In this document: one piece after another, positions 1 through 7,534 of the stretch
How positions within the stretch are numbered: position 1 is the stretch's first letter
Layout: each line of letters opens with the position of its first letter
Source of the DNA: Treponema sp.
GTDB taxonomy: Bacteria > Spirochaetota > Spirochaetia > Treponematales > Breznakiellaceae
Direction: 5' to 3'
NCBI GenBank assembly: GCA_031265435.1
Contig: JAISCR010000087.1
Coordinates: forward strand, 1 to 34,072
DNA length: 34,072 nucleotides
The notes under the pieces: model-generated
What the model saw: only the letters and a program-made list of their open reading frames with translations
The model's database searches: none
Told to the model about the DNA's origin: nothing
Made by a program: the position numbers and the translations under genes

Positions 1-2360
1 AACATCTTCACCGCCTCCGCCCCATTTTCCGCGCAGTCTATTTTCAGCAAAGCGGGCTCCAGGAGGGCAAACACGATCTCCCGGTTGATTTCCACATCCT
101 CCGCCAGTAATATGCGGCGATCCGCGAAGGTGTCCACGACGTCGGCGGGGATGGGTTCCGCCGCTAAATGATTGTCCAGGCCTAAACATTCGGTAATGCA
201 GTCGGCAATAGCGGAAGGGAAAATAGGTTTGGACAAAAATTTATCCACCCCGGCGTTTTTCGCGTCTTCTTCGATGCCGGTCCATTCCTCGACGGAAATC
301 ATGATGATCACGGATTTATCGGCCCCCCGCTCTTTTATTTCCCGGGAAAGTTCTATCCCGTCCATGCCGGGCATTTTCCAGTCCACAAAATAAATGTCAT
401 AGGGGCCGTTCCGGGCGATCAATTCCAAAGCCGCTTCGCCGCCGGCGGCGGTATCACAGGAAACACCGAAACCCTGAAGAATTTCCCTGAAATATTCCCG
501 TATCTCAGGGACGTCATCTACCGCCAGAATACGGACGCTTTTCCAGTTCACGCCGGGGTTTAAAACGATCTTCCGGGCTCCCCGGCCGGTTTTTACCTGA
601 ATGGTAAAGAAGAATGTAGACCCTTTTCCCAAAGCGGATTCGATCCCTATAGTACCGTTCATAAGTTCCACAATCCGTTTGGATATGGCGAGCCCCAGGC
701 CCGTGCCGCCGAACTTCCGGGAGGTACTGCTTTCAGCCTGCTCAAAGGAGGTAAAAAGGCGGGCCTGCTGCCCTTCCGAAATGCCAATCCCCGTATCCCG
801 TACTTCAATCCGGATGGTGCATATCCCCGCTTCTTCTTTGACCAGACGGGCATCCAGAGATACCGAACCCTCCTCCGGCGTAAACTTCACCGCGTTGCCC
901 AGGAGGTTGGTGATCACCTGGGCGATCCGCAAATCGTCCCCCGCCAAATGCCGGGGAATGTTCCGGTCTATATGAACGGAGAAATTCTGACGTTTTTCAT
1001 TCACCCGGAAGTTGATTATGTTGATCACATTCTGGAGCACTTTTTCAAAATCAAATTCCACAATGAAAAGTTCAAAACGGTTGGCCTCGATTTTCGACAT
1101 ATCCAGTATGTCGTTGATGACGCCGAGCAGATGCACCGAGGCGTCTTCTATTTTGTTGAGGCAGTAGTTTTTCCGTTCCACATCGGAGGAGCTTTTCGCT
1201 ATGGAGGTCATGCCGATAATGGCGTTCATGGGCGTCCGTATCTCATGGGACATATTCGAAAGGAAAGCGCTTTTGGCGCGGGAGGCTTCCACGGCCAGAC
1301 GGGTCTGGTTTTGCAGTTCTTCGGTTCGCTGCCGGACCATCTCTTGCAGGGCAATTTCATTCCGCCGATGCCGGGCGATTTTTTTCCTGTTACTGTATAT
1401 CCTCAGCACAATAAATGTCAGCATGAGCGTGACGGCGATGGAAATGCCTGCCGCGCGCAGGATATACCACCGTTCTCTGTCATTGTTCATCAGTATCCAG
1501 CGGTTTTGAATCGCGGCCTTTTCGGCCGGCGTAATAGAGGAGAATGCCTTGTTCAGTATGCTGCGCAGCTCCGGCCAGTCGGTCCTGACCCCCATGTGAA
1601 ACCCCTCGTTGCGGTCGGAGTCAAAGGTTATGTAATTCAGATGGGACAGGCCGAGGTTGCGGATTGAATACAAAACGGTGGGCAGGTAGCCAAGCATGGC
1701 CGCCTCTCTGCCGTCGGCAACTGCCAGGATGGCTTCTTCTTCCGATGTGTACAGGCTGAGACCGGCTTTGAGGACGGAGAAGGCGAATTCGGCGTTGGAC
1801 GTGTTGCCCTGCACCGCGAGGGGCTGTCCCTGAAAATCGTCCATACCCTTGACGGGGCTGTCTTCGCGCACCACAAAAGCCAGCTTGTATTCATAATAAA
1901 GCTGCGAAAGCAGGAAATCTTTTTCCCGTTCCGCGGTCCAGCCCAGGGTGGGAAGTAGATCCAACTCGCGGGCCAGCACTTTTTTCTGCGCGTCGACGTA
2001 GGAAACATCTGTGGCCGGTTCAAAGCGCAAGCCTGTTTTAGCGCCGATCAGCGACAGATAATCCGGCGCGATTCCGGCGTAATTTCCATTGCCGTCCAGG
2101 AATTCGAAGGGAGCGAACGCGGGATCGATGCCCACCCGGATGACAGGGTGTTCCCGGATAAAATTTTTCTCCGCTTCCGTAAGATCCGGAACAGAATCTT
2201 GCGCCCCAAGGAAGAACGCCGGAACAAGCAACAGCAGGAGAACGGCAAAAACCGTTTTTCCGGGTTTAAAAAAACGGGGGCTTATCCCCGTAATCCGGCG
2301 GGGGGGAGGAGGGGTAAAGGATGCTAATCCGTTCATTATGGGGTCAATGAAGGTATTCAT
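1..2360 (-). CDS. Hybrid sensor histidine kinase with periplasmic solute-binding sensor and two receiver domains (3' end outside window)
   Basis: A continuous minus-strand frame of 786 codons runs off the left edge, so the C-terminus is missing. In order it shows an N-terminal hydrophobic segment (about residues 36-53), a family 3 solute-binding-like domain (about 70-290), a membrane helix (about 299-321), a short coiled linker, HisKA with the phospho-acceptor His372 in SHEIRTP, HATPase_c with N489, DTGIGI and GGTGLGL motifs (about 470-590), a receiver domain with probable phosphoryl Asp660 in FVDWKMPGMDG, and the start of a second receiver (LLAEDVEIN, from about 750). The layout is BvgS/EvgS-like: a periplasmic ligand sensor feeding an internal phosphorelay. 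The start is placed at 2360 after an AAGGGGG-like site and about 80 nt downstream of a good promoter. The neighbouring M20 gene is divergent. The ligand is unknown; an amino acid or small organic acid would fit the family. Confidence 0.93.
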   Translation of the reverse strand, partial: MNTFIDPIMNGLASFTPPPPRRITGISPRFFKPGKTVFAVLLLLLVPAFFLGAQDSVPDLTEAEKNFIREHPVIRVGIDPAFAPFEFLDGNGNYAGIAPDYLSLIGAKTGLRFEPATDVSYVDAQKKVLARELDLLPTLGWTAEREKDFLLSQLYYEYKLAFVVREDSPVKGMDDFQGQPLAVQGNTSNAEFAFSVLKAGLSLYTSEEEAILAVADGREAAMLGYLPTVLYSIRNLGLSHLNYITFDSDRNEGFHMGVRTDWPELRSILNKAFSSITPAEKAAIQNRWILMNNDRERWYILRAAGISIAVTLMLTFIVLRIYSNRKKIARHRRNEIALQEMVRQRTEELQNQTRLAVEASRAKSAFLSNMSHEIRTPMNAIIGMTSIAKSSSDVERKNYCLNKIEDASVHLLGVINDILDMSKIEANRFELFIVEFDFEKVLQNVINIINFRVNEKRQNFSVHIDRNIPRHLAGDDLRIAQVITNLLGNAVKFTPEEGSVSLDARLVKEEAGICTIRIEVRDTGIGISEGQQARLFTSFEQAESSTSRKFGGTGLGLAISKRIVELMNGTIGIESALGKGSTFFFTIQVKTGRGARKIVLNPGVNWKSVRILAVDDVPEIREYFREILQGFGVSCDTAAGGEAALELIARNGPYDIYFVDWKMPGMDGIELSREIKERGADKSVIIMISVEEWTGIEEDAKNAGVDKFLSKPIFPSAIADCITECLGLDNHLAAEPIPADVVDTFADRRILLAEDVEINREIVFALLEPALLKIDCAENGAEAVKM

Positions 2361-2446
2361 GGCCGCCCCCTTACAATAAACCCGGAGAAAGCAAGAACCG
2401 TACCAGGTCCGCTCTCAATCCAACATTCCCCGAAATATACTCCAGA

Positions 2447-2475
2447 ATTTTATAATATCCACCTCCCCATGTCAA
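2447..2475 (-). promoter_or_regulatory. Sigma-70-type promoter of the sensor kinase
   Basis: Reading the minus strand, a perfect TTGACA (2475-2470) is separated by 17 nt from TAAAAT (2452-2447). Transcription would start near 2440, giving an 80-nt leader to the kinase start at 2360. The rest of 2361-2568 shows no gene. Confidence 0.6.
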
Positions 2476-2568
2476 CACATACGCACGCACAGGAATCTTA
2501 AGGGCGTGGCCGGATCTATTCCCAATTCTCTATTCGGTATTGTAGAATCATTTTCAGGAGGAGAAACC

Positions 2569-3762
2569 ATGGAAGAAAAGAATATCGGAGCGGGTATAAG
2601 GGAAGCGGTCGAAAAACATGCCCCCGCGGCAAAGGCACTGAGCGATGACCTGGGCGCCCATCCGGAGATTTCCGCTCAGGAATTTGAAAGTTCAAAGAAA
2701 ATCGTCGCCATTCTGGAAAAGGCGGGCTACGAGGTTGAATTTCCCTATTGCGGGATGGAAACCGCCTTCCGGGCAGTGCTTGACCGGTGTTCAGGCCCTT
2801 CCGTCGCCCTTATGGTGGAGTACGATGCCCTTCCCGTGGTGGGTCACGGCTGCGGGCATAACCTTCATGGTTCCCTTTCCGTGCTCAGCGCCCTTGCCCT
2901 GATGGATCTCGGCGATCTTGTTACCGGGAAGCTCTACATTATCGGTACTCCTGACGAGGAGATAGACGGCGGGAAGATCGGCATGGCGGAAAAAGGGGTC
3001 TTTGATGGGCTCTCTCTCGCCGCAATGATGCATAGTACTTCGAGGGGGCTCTGTCAGGCCGATATGGACGCCCTGAGTCTCCGCAGTTACACCATGGAAT
3101 TTTTTGGCCGTTCGGCCCACGCGGTGGCCTCTCCCTGGGCAGGACATTCCGCCCTGGCTGCCGCCCGGAAATTTCTGGATCTTATCGACGCCCGGCGGGA
3201 ATGTTTTACCCCGGACATTCATGTAAACGCCACCATTACCGACGGGGGCAAGGCGGTGAATGTGATTCCCGAACACGCCGGGATCCGCATCGAATTCCGT
3301 ACCGCCTCCATGGCGGCTCTTGCCTCGGTAGACGATTTGATCGTGAAATGCGCCAAAGGCGCCGCCCTGGCCCTGGATTGTGAGGTTACATGGACGCAGA
3401 ACTACGACGATTTTGCGGATATGGTGAGGATCAAGACCCTGGAAGATGAAGTCGAAGGTCTCTTTACAAGCCGGGGCGCAAAAATGGAGGCGATCTCCCC
3501 CCCGATAGGTTCTACCGATGTGGGGAATGTCAGTTACCGCTGTCCCACGATACAGCCGCTCATAGCCATAACCGGCGAGGCTTTGTCTCTCCATACCCGG
3601 GAATTTGCCGAGGCCACGAAAACTCCCGCCGCTTTTGAGGCCATGAAGACGGGCGCCGAAATTCTTGCCGCTCTGGCCCTTAAAGTGTTCGGGGACGGGG
3701 AATTCCGGGACAAAATTCAGCGGGATTTTAAGGAAAGTCTGGAAAAAAAGACAAAAATTTGA
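2569..3762 (+). CDS. M20 family amidohydrolase (PM20D2/AbgB-like)
   Basis: This is a 397-residue metal-dependent amidohydrolase of peptidase family M20, subfamily D-like, which cleaves amide bonds of N-acyl amino acids or dipeptide-like compounds in the cytoplasm. Seen motifs are HPEIS (31-35), the metal-site GHGCGHN (92-98), PDEE (128-131), MMH (153-155) and a C-terminal SLHTREF. An extension to a GTG at 2506 is possible, but the ATG at 2569 follows AGGAGGAG at good spacing and is preferred. A YfcC-type carrier follows 85 nt downstream, so the pair may import and hydrolyse the same substrate. The exact substrate cannot be read from sequence. Confidence 0.9.
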   Translation: MEEKNIGAGIREAVEKHAPAAKALSDDLGAHPEISAQEFESSKKIVAILEKAGYEVEFPYCGMETAFRAVLDRCSGPSVALMVEYDALPVVGHGCGHNLHGSLSVLSALALMDLGDLVTGKLYIIGTPDEEIDGGKIGMAEKGVFDGLSLAAMMHSTSRGLCQADMDALSLRSYTMEFFGRSAHAVASPWAGHSALAAARKFLDLIDARRECFTPDIHVNATITDGGKAVNVIPEHAGIRIEFRTASMAALASVDDLIVKCAKGAALALDCEVTWTQNYDDFADMVRIKTLEDEVEGLFTSRGAKMEAISPPIGSTDVGNVSYRCPTIQPLIAITGEALSLHTREFAEATKTPAAFEAMKTGAEILAALALKVFGDGEFRDKIQRDFKESLEKKTKI

Positions 3763-3847
3763 CCCGGAAGCCGTCAAAATTTTTTTTCTTGCTATTTTGA
3801 GTCTTAGGTCTTAATATACTACCATAATTCTTAAAGGAGGCATGAAT

Positions 3848-5248
3848 ATGTCTGATGTAAACGCGGCGGGAAGGAAAAAGCTTGCCATGCCGCATGTCTA
3901 TGTACTGCTCACCATCATCATTCTGGTGGCGGCCGCTCTTACCTGGGTGCTGCCCGCGGGTCAATTTGAAAGGGTGCTCAATGCGAAGAACCAGAGCGTA
4001 GTTGTTCCCAACTCCTGGCATGCGATAGAGCAAACCCCGGTGGGTCCTTTTAAGGCCGTCAAGGCGATCTTTGACGGGATGGTTGATGCCGCGGATATTA
4101 TCTTCTTCATCTTTATCGACTATGCCGCAATCAGCCTGCTTATCGCATCGGGGGCTTTCCACGGCATGGTTTCCGGCCTCCTCAAGGTGCTTAAAGGCAA
4201 GGCCAGGGCGGTGATAATCCCGCTGTTCATCGTGATCTTCGGCTTTGCCTCCAGTACCATTGGTGTGTTCGAAGAAGCCCTGCCCTTTATCCCGATCTTT
4301 GTAGGCATCGCCATTGCCATGGGCTACGACGCCATCATCGGTATCGGCATAGTCGCGCTGGGTGTCGGCATGGGGTATTCCGGGGCCTTTATGAACCCCT
4401 TTACCGTGGGCATTGCACAGAGCATTGCCGAACTGCCTCCCCTTTCGGGAAGCTGGTACCGGATCGTCTGCCATATCGTGATGATTATTGTCGCTTCCAT
4501 TTATATGGTCCGTTATGCCCTCAAAATTCAGAAAGATCCCGGCAAGAGCCTTGTCGCGGGAGAAGACTTTTCAAAATTCACCGTAGGCGAAGATTCGATC
4601 TCGCATCAATTCGGCATCCGGCAGAAGCTTTCGATGCTGGTATTTCTGCTGACACTGGTGATGTTTGTAGTCGGCGTAAAAGTCTGGGGCTGGTATTTTG
4701 GCGAAATCGCAACGGTATTCCTGCTCATGGCGGTCGTTATTGCCATTATCATGGGCTGGAGCCCGAATGAGTTTTCCCGGAAGATGGTTGCGGGGCTTGG
4801 CGATATTACCGCGGCGTGTATGATGGTTGGTATTGCCCGCGGTATCCGTGTGGTACTGACCGAGGGCAACATCATTGATACTGTCGTTTACGGTATGGCT
4901 ATTCCCCTTCAGTATCTGCCCACATGGCTTGCGGGGGAGTTCATGCTTGTCCTGCAGACCCTGATCAACTTCCTTATTCCTTCCGGCTCAGGCCAGGCTA
5001 CTACCGTTATGCCTATCATGGCGCCCCTCTCCGATCTTCTCGGCATCTCCCGCCAGGTAGCGGTTCTTGCCTTCCAGTTCGGCGACGGATTGTCCAACAT
5101 ACTCTGGCCCACCGCCTTTGCGGTAGTCATGGCTGGAATCGGCGGCGTCAAGGTAACCACATGGTGGAAGTGGCTCGTGCCTCTCTTCCTCTGGCTGCTC
5201 CTTGCCCAGGCCGTGCTCATCGCCGTAGCGATTGGAATCGGATATTAA
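3848..5248 (+). CDS. YfcC family / C4-dicarboxylate-anaerobic-carrier-like transporter
   Basis: This 466-residue protein is almost entirely hydrophobic, with about twelve membrane segments, and resembles the YfcC/DcuC family (PF03606). Family-like features include VLPAGQFER near residue 35, the GMGYSGAFMNPF stretch near 180 and LIPSGSGQATTVMPIMAPL near 380. YfcC-type carriers are usually annotated as basic amino acid or dicarboxylate transporters, but few have proven substrates. ATG codons lie at 3842 and 3848. The AAAGGAGG at 3833-3840 is only 1 nt from the first and 7 nt from the second, so 3848 is chosen. It is co-directional with the M20 hydrolase and ends at a clear hairpin terminator. 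Confidence 0.9.
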   Translation: MSDVNAAGRKKLAMPHVYVLLTIIILVAAALTWVLPAGQFERVLNAKNQSVVVPNSWHAIEQTPVGPFKAVKAIFDGMVDAADIIFFIFIDYAAISLLIASGAFHGMVSGLLKVLKGKARAVIIPLFIVIFGFASSTIGVFEEALPFIPIFVGIAIAMGYDAIIGIGIVALGVGMGYSGAFMNPFTVGIAQSIAELPPLSGSWYRIVCHIVMIIVASIYMVRYALKIQKDPGKSLVAGEDFSKFTVGEDSISHQFGIRQKLSMLVFLLTLVMFVVGVKVWGWYFGEIATVFLLMAVVIAIIMGWSPNEFSRKMVAGLGDITAACMMVGIARGIRVVLTEGNIIDTVVYGMAIPLQYLPTWLAGEFMLVLQTLINFLIPSGSGQATTVMPIMAPLSDLLGISRQVAVLAFQFGDGLSNILWPTAFAVVMAGIGGVKVTTWWKWLVPLFLWLLLAQAVLIAVAIGIGY

Positions 5249-5307
5249 ATAGCGTCCGTCCGCATAGCCGGTTACTGTGCGGACAGATCGTTTTACCGCG
5301 AAGAGGG

Positions 5308-5342
5308 AATGCGGGATTCACGGAAAGAGTCCCGCATTTTTT
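5308..5342 (+). terminator. Rho-independent terminator after the YfcC-type gene
   Basis: AATGCGGGA (5308-5316) pairs perfectly with TCCCGCATT (5330-5338) across a 13-nt loop, and the right arm runs into a T6 tract. It lies 60 nt after the carrier stop codon. Confidence 0.85.
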
Positions 5343-5362
5343 GTTTAGTGTGTCGGCGCCCC

Positions 5363-5391
5363 TTGTAAAAGATTCCGGTTTATGGTATAGC
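5363..5391 (+). promoter_or_regulatory. Possible promoter before the small hypothetical gene
   Basis: TTGTAA (5363-5368), a 17-nt spacer and TATAGC (5386-5391) form a weak match to a sigma-70 promoter. The predicted start site falls almost on the ATG at 5398, which has no Shine-Dalgarno sequence, so a leaderless transcript is possible. This is suggestive only. Confidence 0.3.
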
Positions 5392-5397
5392 TGGTTC

Positions 5398-5772
5398 ATG
5401 GCCCGGCTTTTACGGGGGAAAATTCCCTGCCTTATTTTGGTGGTTTACACTGTTCTTGCCGTAATGGGAACTCTCTCTTTTACGGCGCTGGAACCTCTCC
5501 GTGCCGTTACCTTTGATGTGGAAAATCAGGGCCGCCCTTCCGCTTCTCTGGAGAGCTGTTCTATTCAGCCGCCCGGGGAAGAACAGGCGTTGTTTATTTC
5601 CAGGACAGGCGATTCCTCATTCTCTCCCCTGCGTACAGGTTTTCAGCGTTTTACTTTTCTGTCAGGCTTGCCGCGGATTGAAAACGCTTTTTCCAAATCG
5701 TCTTTTTTTCCGGGCGCGGAGGCGCATCATATCGCTTTAAGAAATACCATTCTTTTGAAACTCAGAATTTGA
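5398..5772 (+). CDS. Small hypothetical protein with N-terminal membrane segment
   Basis: I do not recognise this 124-residue protein. Residues about 9-32 are hydrophobic after a short Arg/Lys-rich start (MARLLRGK), which looks like a signal peptide or membrane anchor. The remainder is Ser-, Phe- and Arg-rich with no motif I know and a single Cys-Ser pair near residue 53. The gene sits alone between a terminator and a palindromic repeat, with no convincing ribosome binding site. The frame is open further upstream into the carrier gene, so the start is uncertain. It could be a genuine exported spirochaete-specific protein or a chance frame; coding status is moderate. Confidence 0.4.
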   Translation: MARLLRGKIPCLILVVYTVLAVMGTLSFTALEPLRAVTFDVENQGRPSASLESCSIQPPGEEQALFISRTGDSSFSPLRTGFQRFTFLSGLPRIENAFSKSSFFPGAEAHHIALRNTILLKLRI

Positions 5773-5805
5773 TCTTTTTCCTTCCGTCTTTTGTTATTTT
5801 CTCTT

Positions 5806-5848
5806 GAACCTGTTCCAAAACTTGTGTTTTCGGAACAAATTCAGGTTC
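5806..5848. repeat. Palindromic TGTYC-type repeat, copy A
   Basis: GAACCTG at the left end is inverted as CAGGTTC at the right end. Inside are nested GTTCC/GGAAC and AAAC/GTTT arms. The core resembles repeats at 7495-7526 and 11303-11331. It lies in the 157-nt gap before the OadG-like gene; it could be a dispersed palindrome or a regulator site. Confidence 0.55.
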
Positions 5849-5929
5849 TTTACGGGAAATTCCTGTAGAGAAGAAGTATGCAGACTGTATTTTGCGGGAT
5901 CATTCAGGCCGCAAAGGAAGGAGAGTATC

Positions 5930-6178
5930 ATGACTATTATGGGTATGTTGGAGCAAAGCGCAATTTTGACGCTGCTTGGCATGGGGGTTGTTTTTGCGTT
6001 TCTCTGGTTAATGATTGTTTGTGTCAGTTGGGTAGGAAAGCTGGTTCATGCCCTGGGTCTGGACAAGGACGTACTGCCGCAAAATGAAGCGCCGAAAAAT
6101 CCGGGCGGAGCGGTAAGGCCCGAAACCGCGGCGGCAATATCGGCGGCGGTAACGGAATACCGGAAAAAGGAGCATTAA
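5930..6178 (+). CDS. OadG-like sodium pump decarboxylase gamma subunit
   Basis: This 82-residue protein has one membrane helix at about residues 12-36 (containing LLGMGVVFAFLWLM), then a short polar Pro/Ala-rich cytoplasmic tail. That size and layout match the gamma chain (PF04277) of oxaloacetate or methylmalonyl-CoA decarboxylase sodium pumps, where it anchors and assembles the alpha and beta subunits at the membrane. The ATG at 5930 follows AAGGAAGGAG (5914-5923). Longer upstream in-frame starts cross the palindromic repeat and are rejected. No alpha or beta subunit lies within the window, so it is an orphan here. The family is short and weakly conserved, which limits certainty. Confidence 0.75.
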   Translation: MTIMGMLEQSAILTLLGMGVVFAFLWLMIVCVSWVGKLVHALGLDKDVLPQNEAPKNPGGAVRPETAAAISAAVTEYRKKEH

Positions 6179-6192
6179 AAGCAACATGTTTT

Positions 6193-6304
6193 GAAGAAAA
6201 AATTTACCTCGAAGTCGAATAAGTCGAAAAAGTTAAGAGAAGAGTGAGGGACTCTTAAAAAACTTATTCGACTTCTTTGACTTTAGCGGTTTATAAAATT
6301 CTTC
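6193..6304. repeat. Palindromic dispersed element with GAAGAA/TTCTTC ends, copy 1 (112 bp)
   Basis: It begins GAAGAA and ends in a conserved tail, GCGGTTTATAAAATTCTTC. The left half carries AGTCGAATAAGTCGAAAAAG and the right half ACTTATTCGACTTCTTTGAC, so the whole element can fold into one long hairpin. Related copies are at 20132-20240 and 24057-24184. It fills the gap before the methyltransferase promoter. Confidence 0.8.
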
Positions 6305-6328
6305 ATGTATCCACTGTTACAAGGTATC

Positions 6329-6358
6329 TTGAAACCGGGCTTTTATAAATAGTATAAT
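6329..6358 (+). promoter_or_regulatory. Sigma-70-type promoter of the adenine methyltransferase
   Basis: TTGAAA (6329-6334), an 18-nt spacer and a perfect TATAAT (6353-6358). Transcription should begin near 6365, about 5 nt before the ATG at 6370, and no Shine-Dalgarno sequence is present, so the mRNA may be nearly leaderless. Confidence 0.65.
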
Positions 6359-6369
6359 GCCGCGTATCG

Positions 6370-7488
6370 ATGGATGCGCAATACGAAAAAATAACCGAAA
6401 ACGAAGAATACCTCACCCGGCAGCTGATAACATACATCGGAAACAAACGGGCGCTCCTTGATTTTATAGGCTCCGGCATAGATAAAGTCCAAAAAAGACT
6501 GAACAAAAACAAGCTTGATATGTTCGATGTTTTCAGCGGTTCCGGCATTGTTGCCCGGTATTTCAAACAGTACGCGGGGCTTTTAATTGCGAATGATCTT
6601 GAAAAGTATTCGGCAATAATCAATCAATGCTATTTATCAAACCGGGACGAATTGAACATTGGGGAGTTGAAAGAATGTTACGATGAAATAACCGCTTCCC
6701 TGTCCGGGGAAGAATTGCAAAAAGGCATGATTACCGGATTGTATGCGCCCAAAGACGAAAATAATATAGGGCCGGAAGACCGGGTGTTTTATACCGTGAG
6801 AAACGCGATGTATATTGACACTTCCCGGCAATTGATTGAAAAAATGCCCGAAGCGTATCGCAGGTTTTTTATTGCGCCTCTCCTTTCGGAAGCTTCGATA
6901 CACGCGAATACCTCAGGCGTGTTCAAGGGTTTTTATAAAAACAGGGTGACCGGTACCGGGCAGTTCGGCGGGAAAAACCGGGACTCCCTGCTCAGGATAC
7001 GGGGCGAAATAAAACTGCCGTTTCCCGTATTCAGCAATTTCAATTCCCGGGTGATGGTCTATAACGGAGACTCCAACAGGATCGTCCGCGAAGCGCCGGA
7101 AGTGGATATTGCGTATCTCGATCCGCCGTATAACCAGCATCCCTACGGATCCAATTACTTCATGCTCAATCTGATTGCATCTTATACATATCCTGAAAGC
7201 ATCAGTAAAATTTCCGGCATTCCCGAAAACTGGAATCACTCAAATTACAACAGGGAAAATTGTGCCGCTTCTTCACTGGCCGATCTGGTTGCCGCCGTCA
7301 GGGCAAAGTTTGTTTTGATTTCATTTAATTCCGAAGGTTTTATAGGAACGGCCGAAATGAAGGGCATGCTGGAGAAGCAGGGAAAAGTTGAAGTGATGGA
7401 AAGAAAATACAATACATTCAGGGGCGGCAGGAATCTAAAGGCCCGCGGGATACACGTAAAAGAATTTCTGTATGTGCTGGAAAAATAA
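6370..7488 (+). CDS. Orphan D12-class DNA N6-adenine methyltransferase
   Basis: This 372-residue protein transfers a methyl group from S-adenosylmethionine to adenine in a specific DNA site. Seen motifs are a motif X-like TYIGNKRALLDFI (about 21-33), the SAM-binding motif I DVFSGSGIVARYF (53-65) and the catalytic motif IV DPPY (251-254), in the order typical of the D12/Dam-like alpha class (PF02086). The C-terminal part ends in KEFLYVLEK, common in this family. No restriction endonuclease lies on either side, so it looks like a solitary methyltransferase with a regulatory or protective role, or a relic of a restriction system. The start at 6370 is dictated by the promoter just upstream. The recognition sequence cannot be predicted. 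Confidence 0.9.
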   Translation: MDAQYEKITENEEYLTRQLITYIGNKRALLDFIGSGIDKVQKRLNKNKLDMFDVFSGSGIVARYFKQYAGLLIANDLEKYSAIINQCYLSNRDELNIGELKECYDEITASLSGEELQKGMITGLYAPKDENNIGPEDRVFYTVRNAMYIDTSRQLIEKMPEAYRRFFIAPLLSEASIHANTSGVFKGFYKNRVTGTGQFGGKNRDSLLRIRGEIKLPFPVFSNFNSRVMVYNGDSNRIVREAPEVDIAYLDPPYNQHPYGSNYFMLNLIASYTYPESISKISGIPENWNHSNYNRENCAASSLADLVAAVRAKFVLISFNSEGFIGTAEMKGMLEKQGKVEVMERKYNTFRGGRNLKARGIHVKEFLYVLEK

Positions 7489-7494
7489 AAGCTT

Positions 7495-7526
7495 GCCCAA
7501 AACTTCAGTTTTTAGGACAGGTTCAA
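7495..7526. terminator. TGTYC-type palindrome, copy B; likely bidirectional terminator
   Basis: CCAAAACT (7497-7504) pairs with AGTTTTTAGG (7507-7516) around a 2-nt turn, followed by GACAGGTTCAA. It sits between the convergent ends of the methyltransferase (+) and the EamA gene (-), with a long T-run at 7537-7556 on the plus strand. Its reverse complement, TTGAACCTGTCC then AAAACT, resembles copy A. Confidence 0.5.
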
Positions 7527-7534
7527 TAGACTCA

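Noticed and set aside
948-1667. 239-residue plus-strand open frame, and several smaller ones, over 172-2379
   Set aside because: They lie antisense to the sensor kinase, whose minus-strand frame shows all expected domains and motifs. No protein-like features are seen in the plus frames.
2791-3777. 328-residue minus-strand open frame
   Set aside because: It is antisense to the M20 hydrolase with its metal-site motifs and good ribosome binding site.
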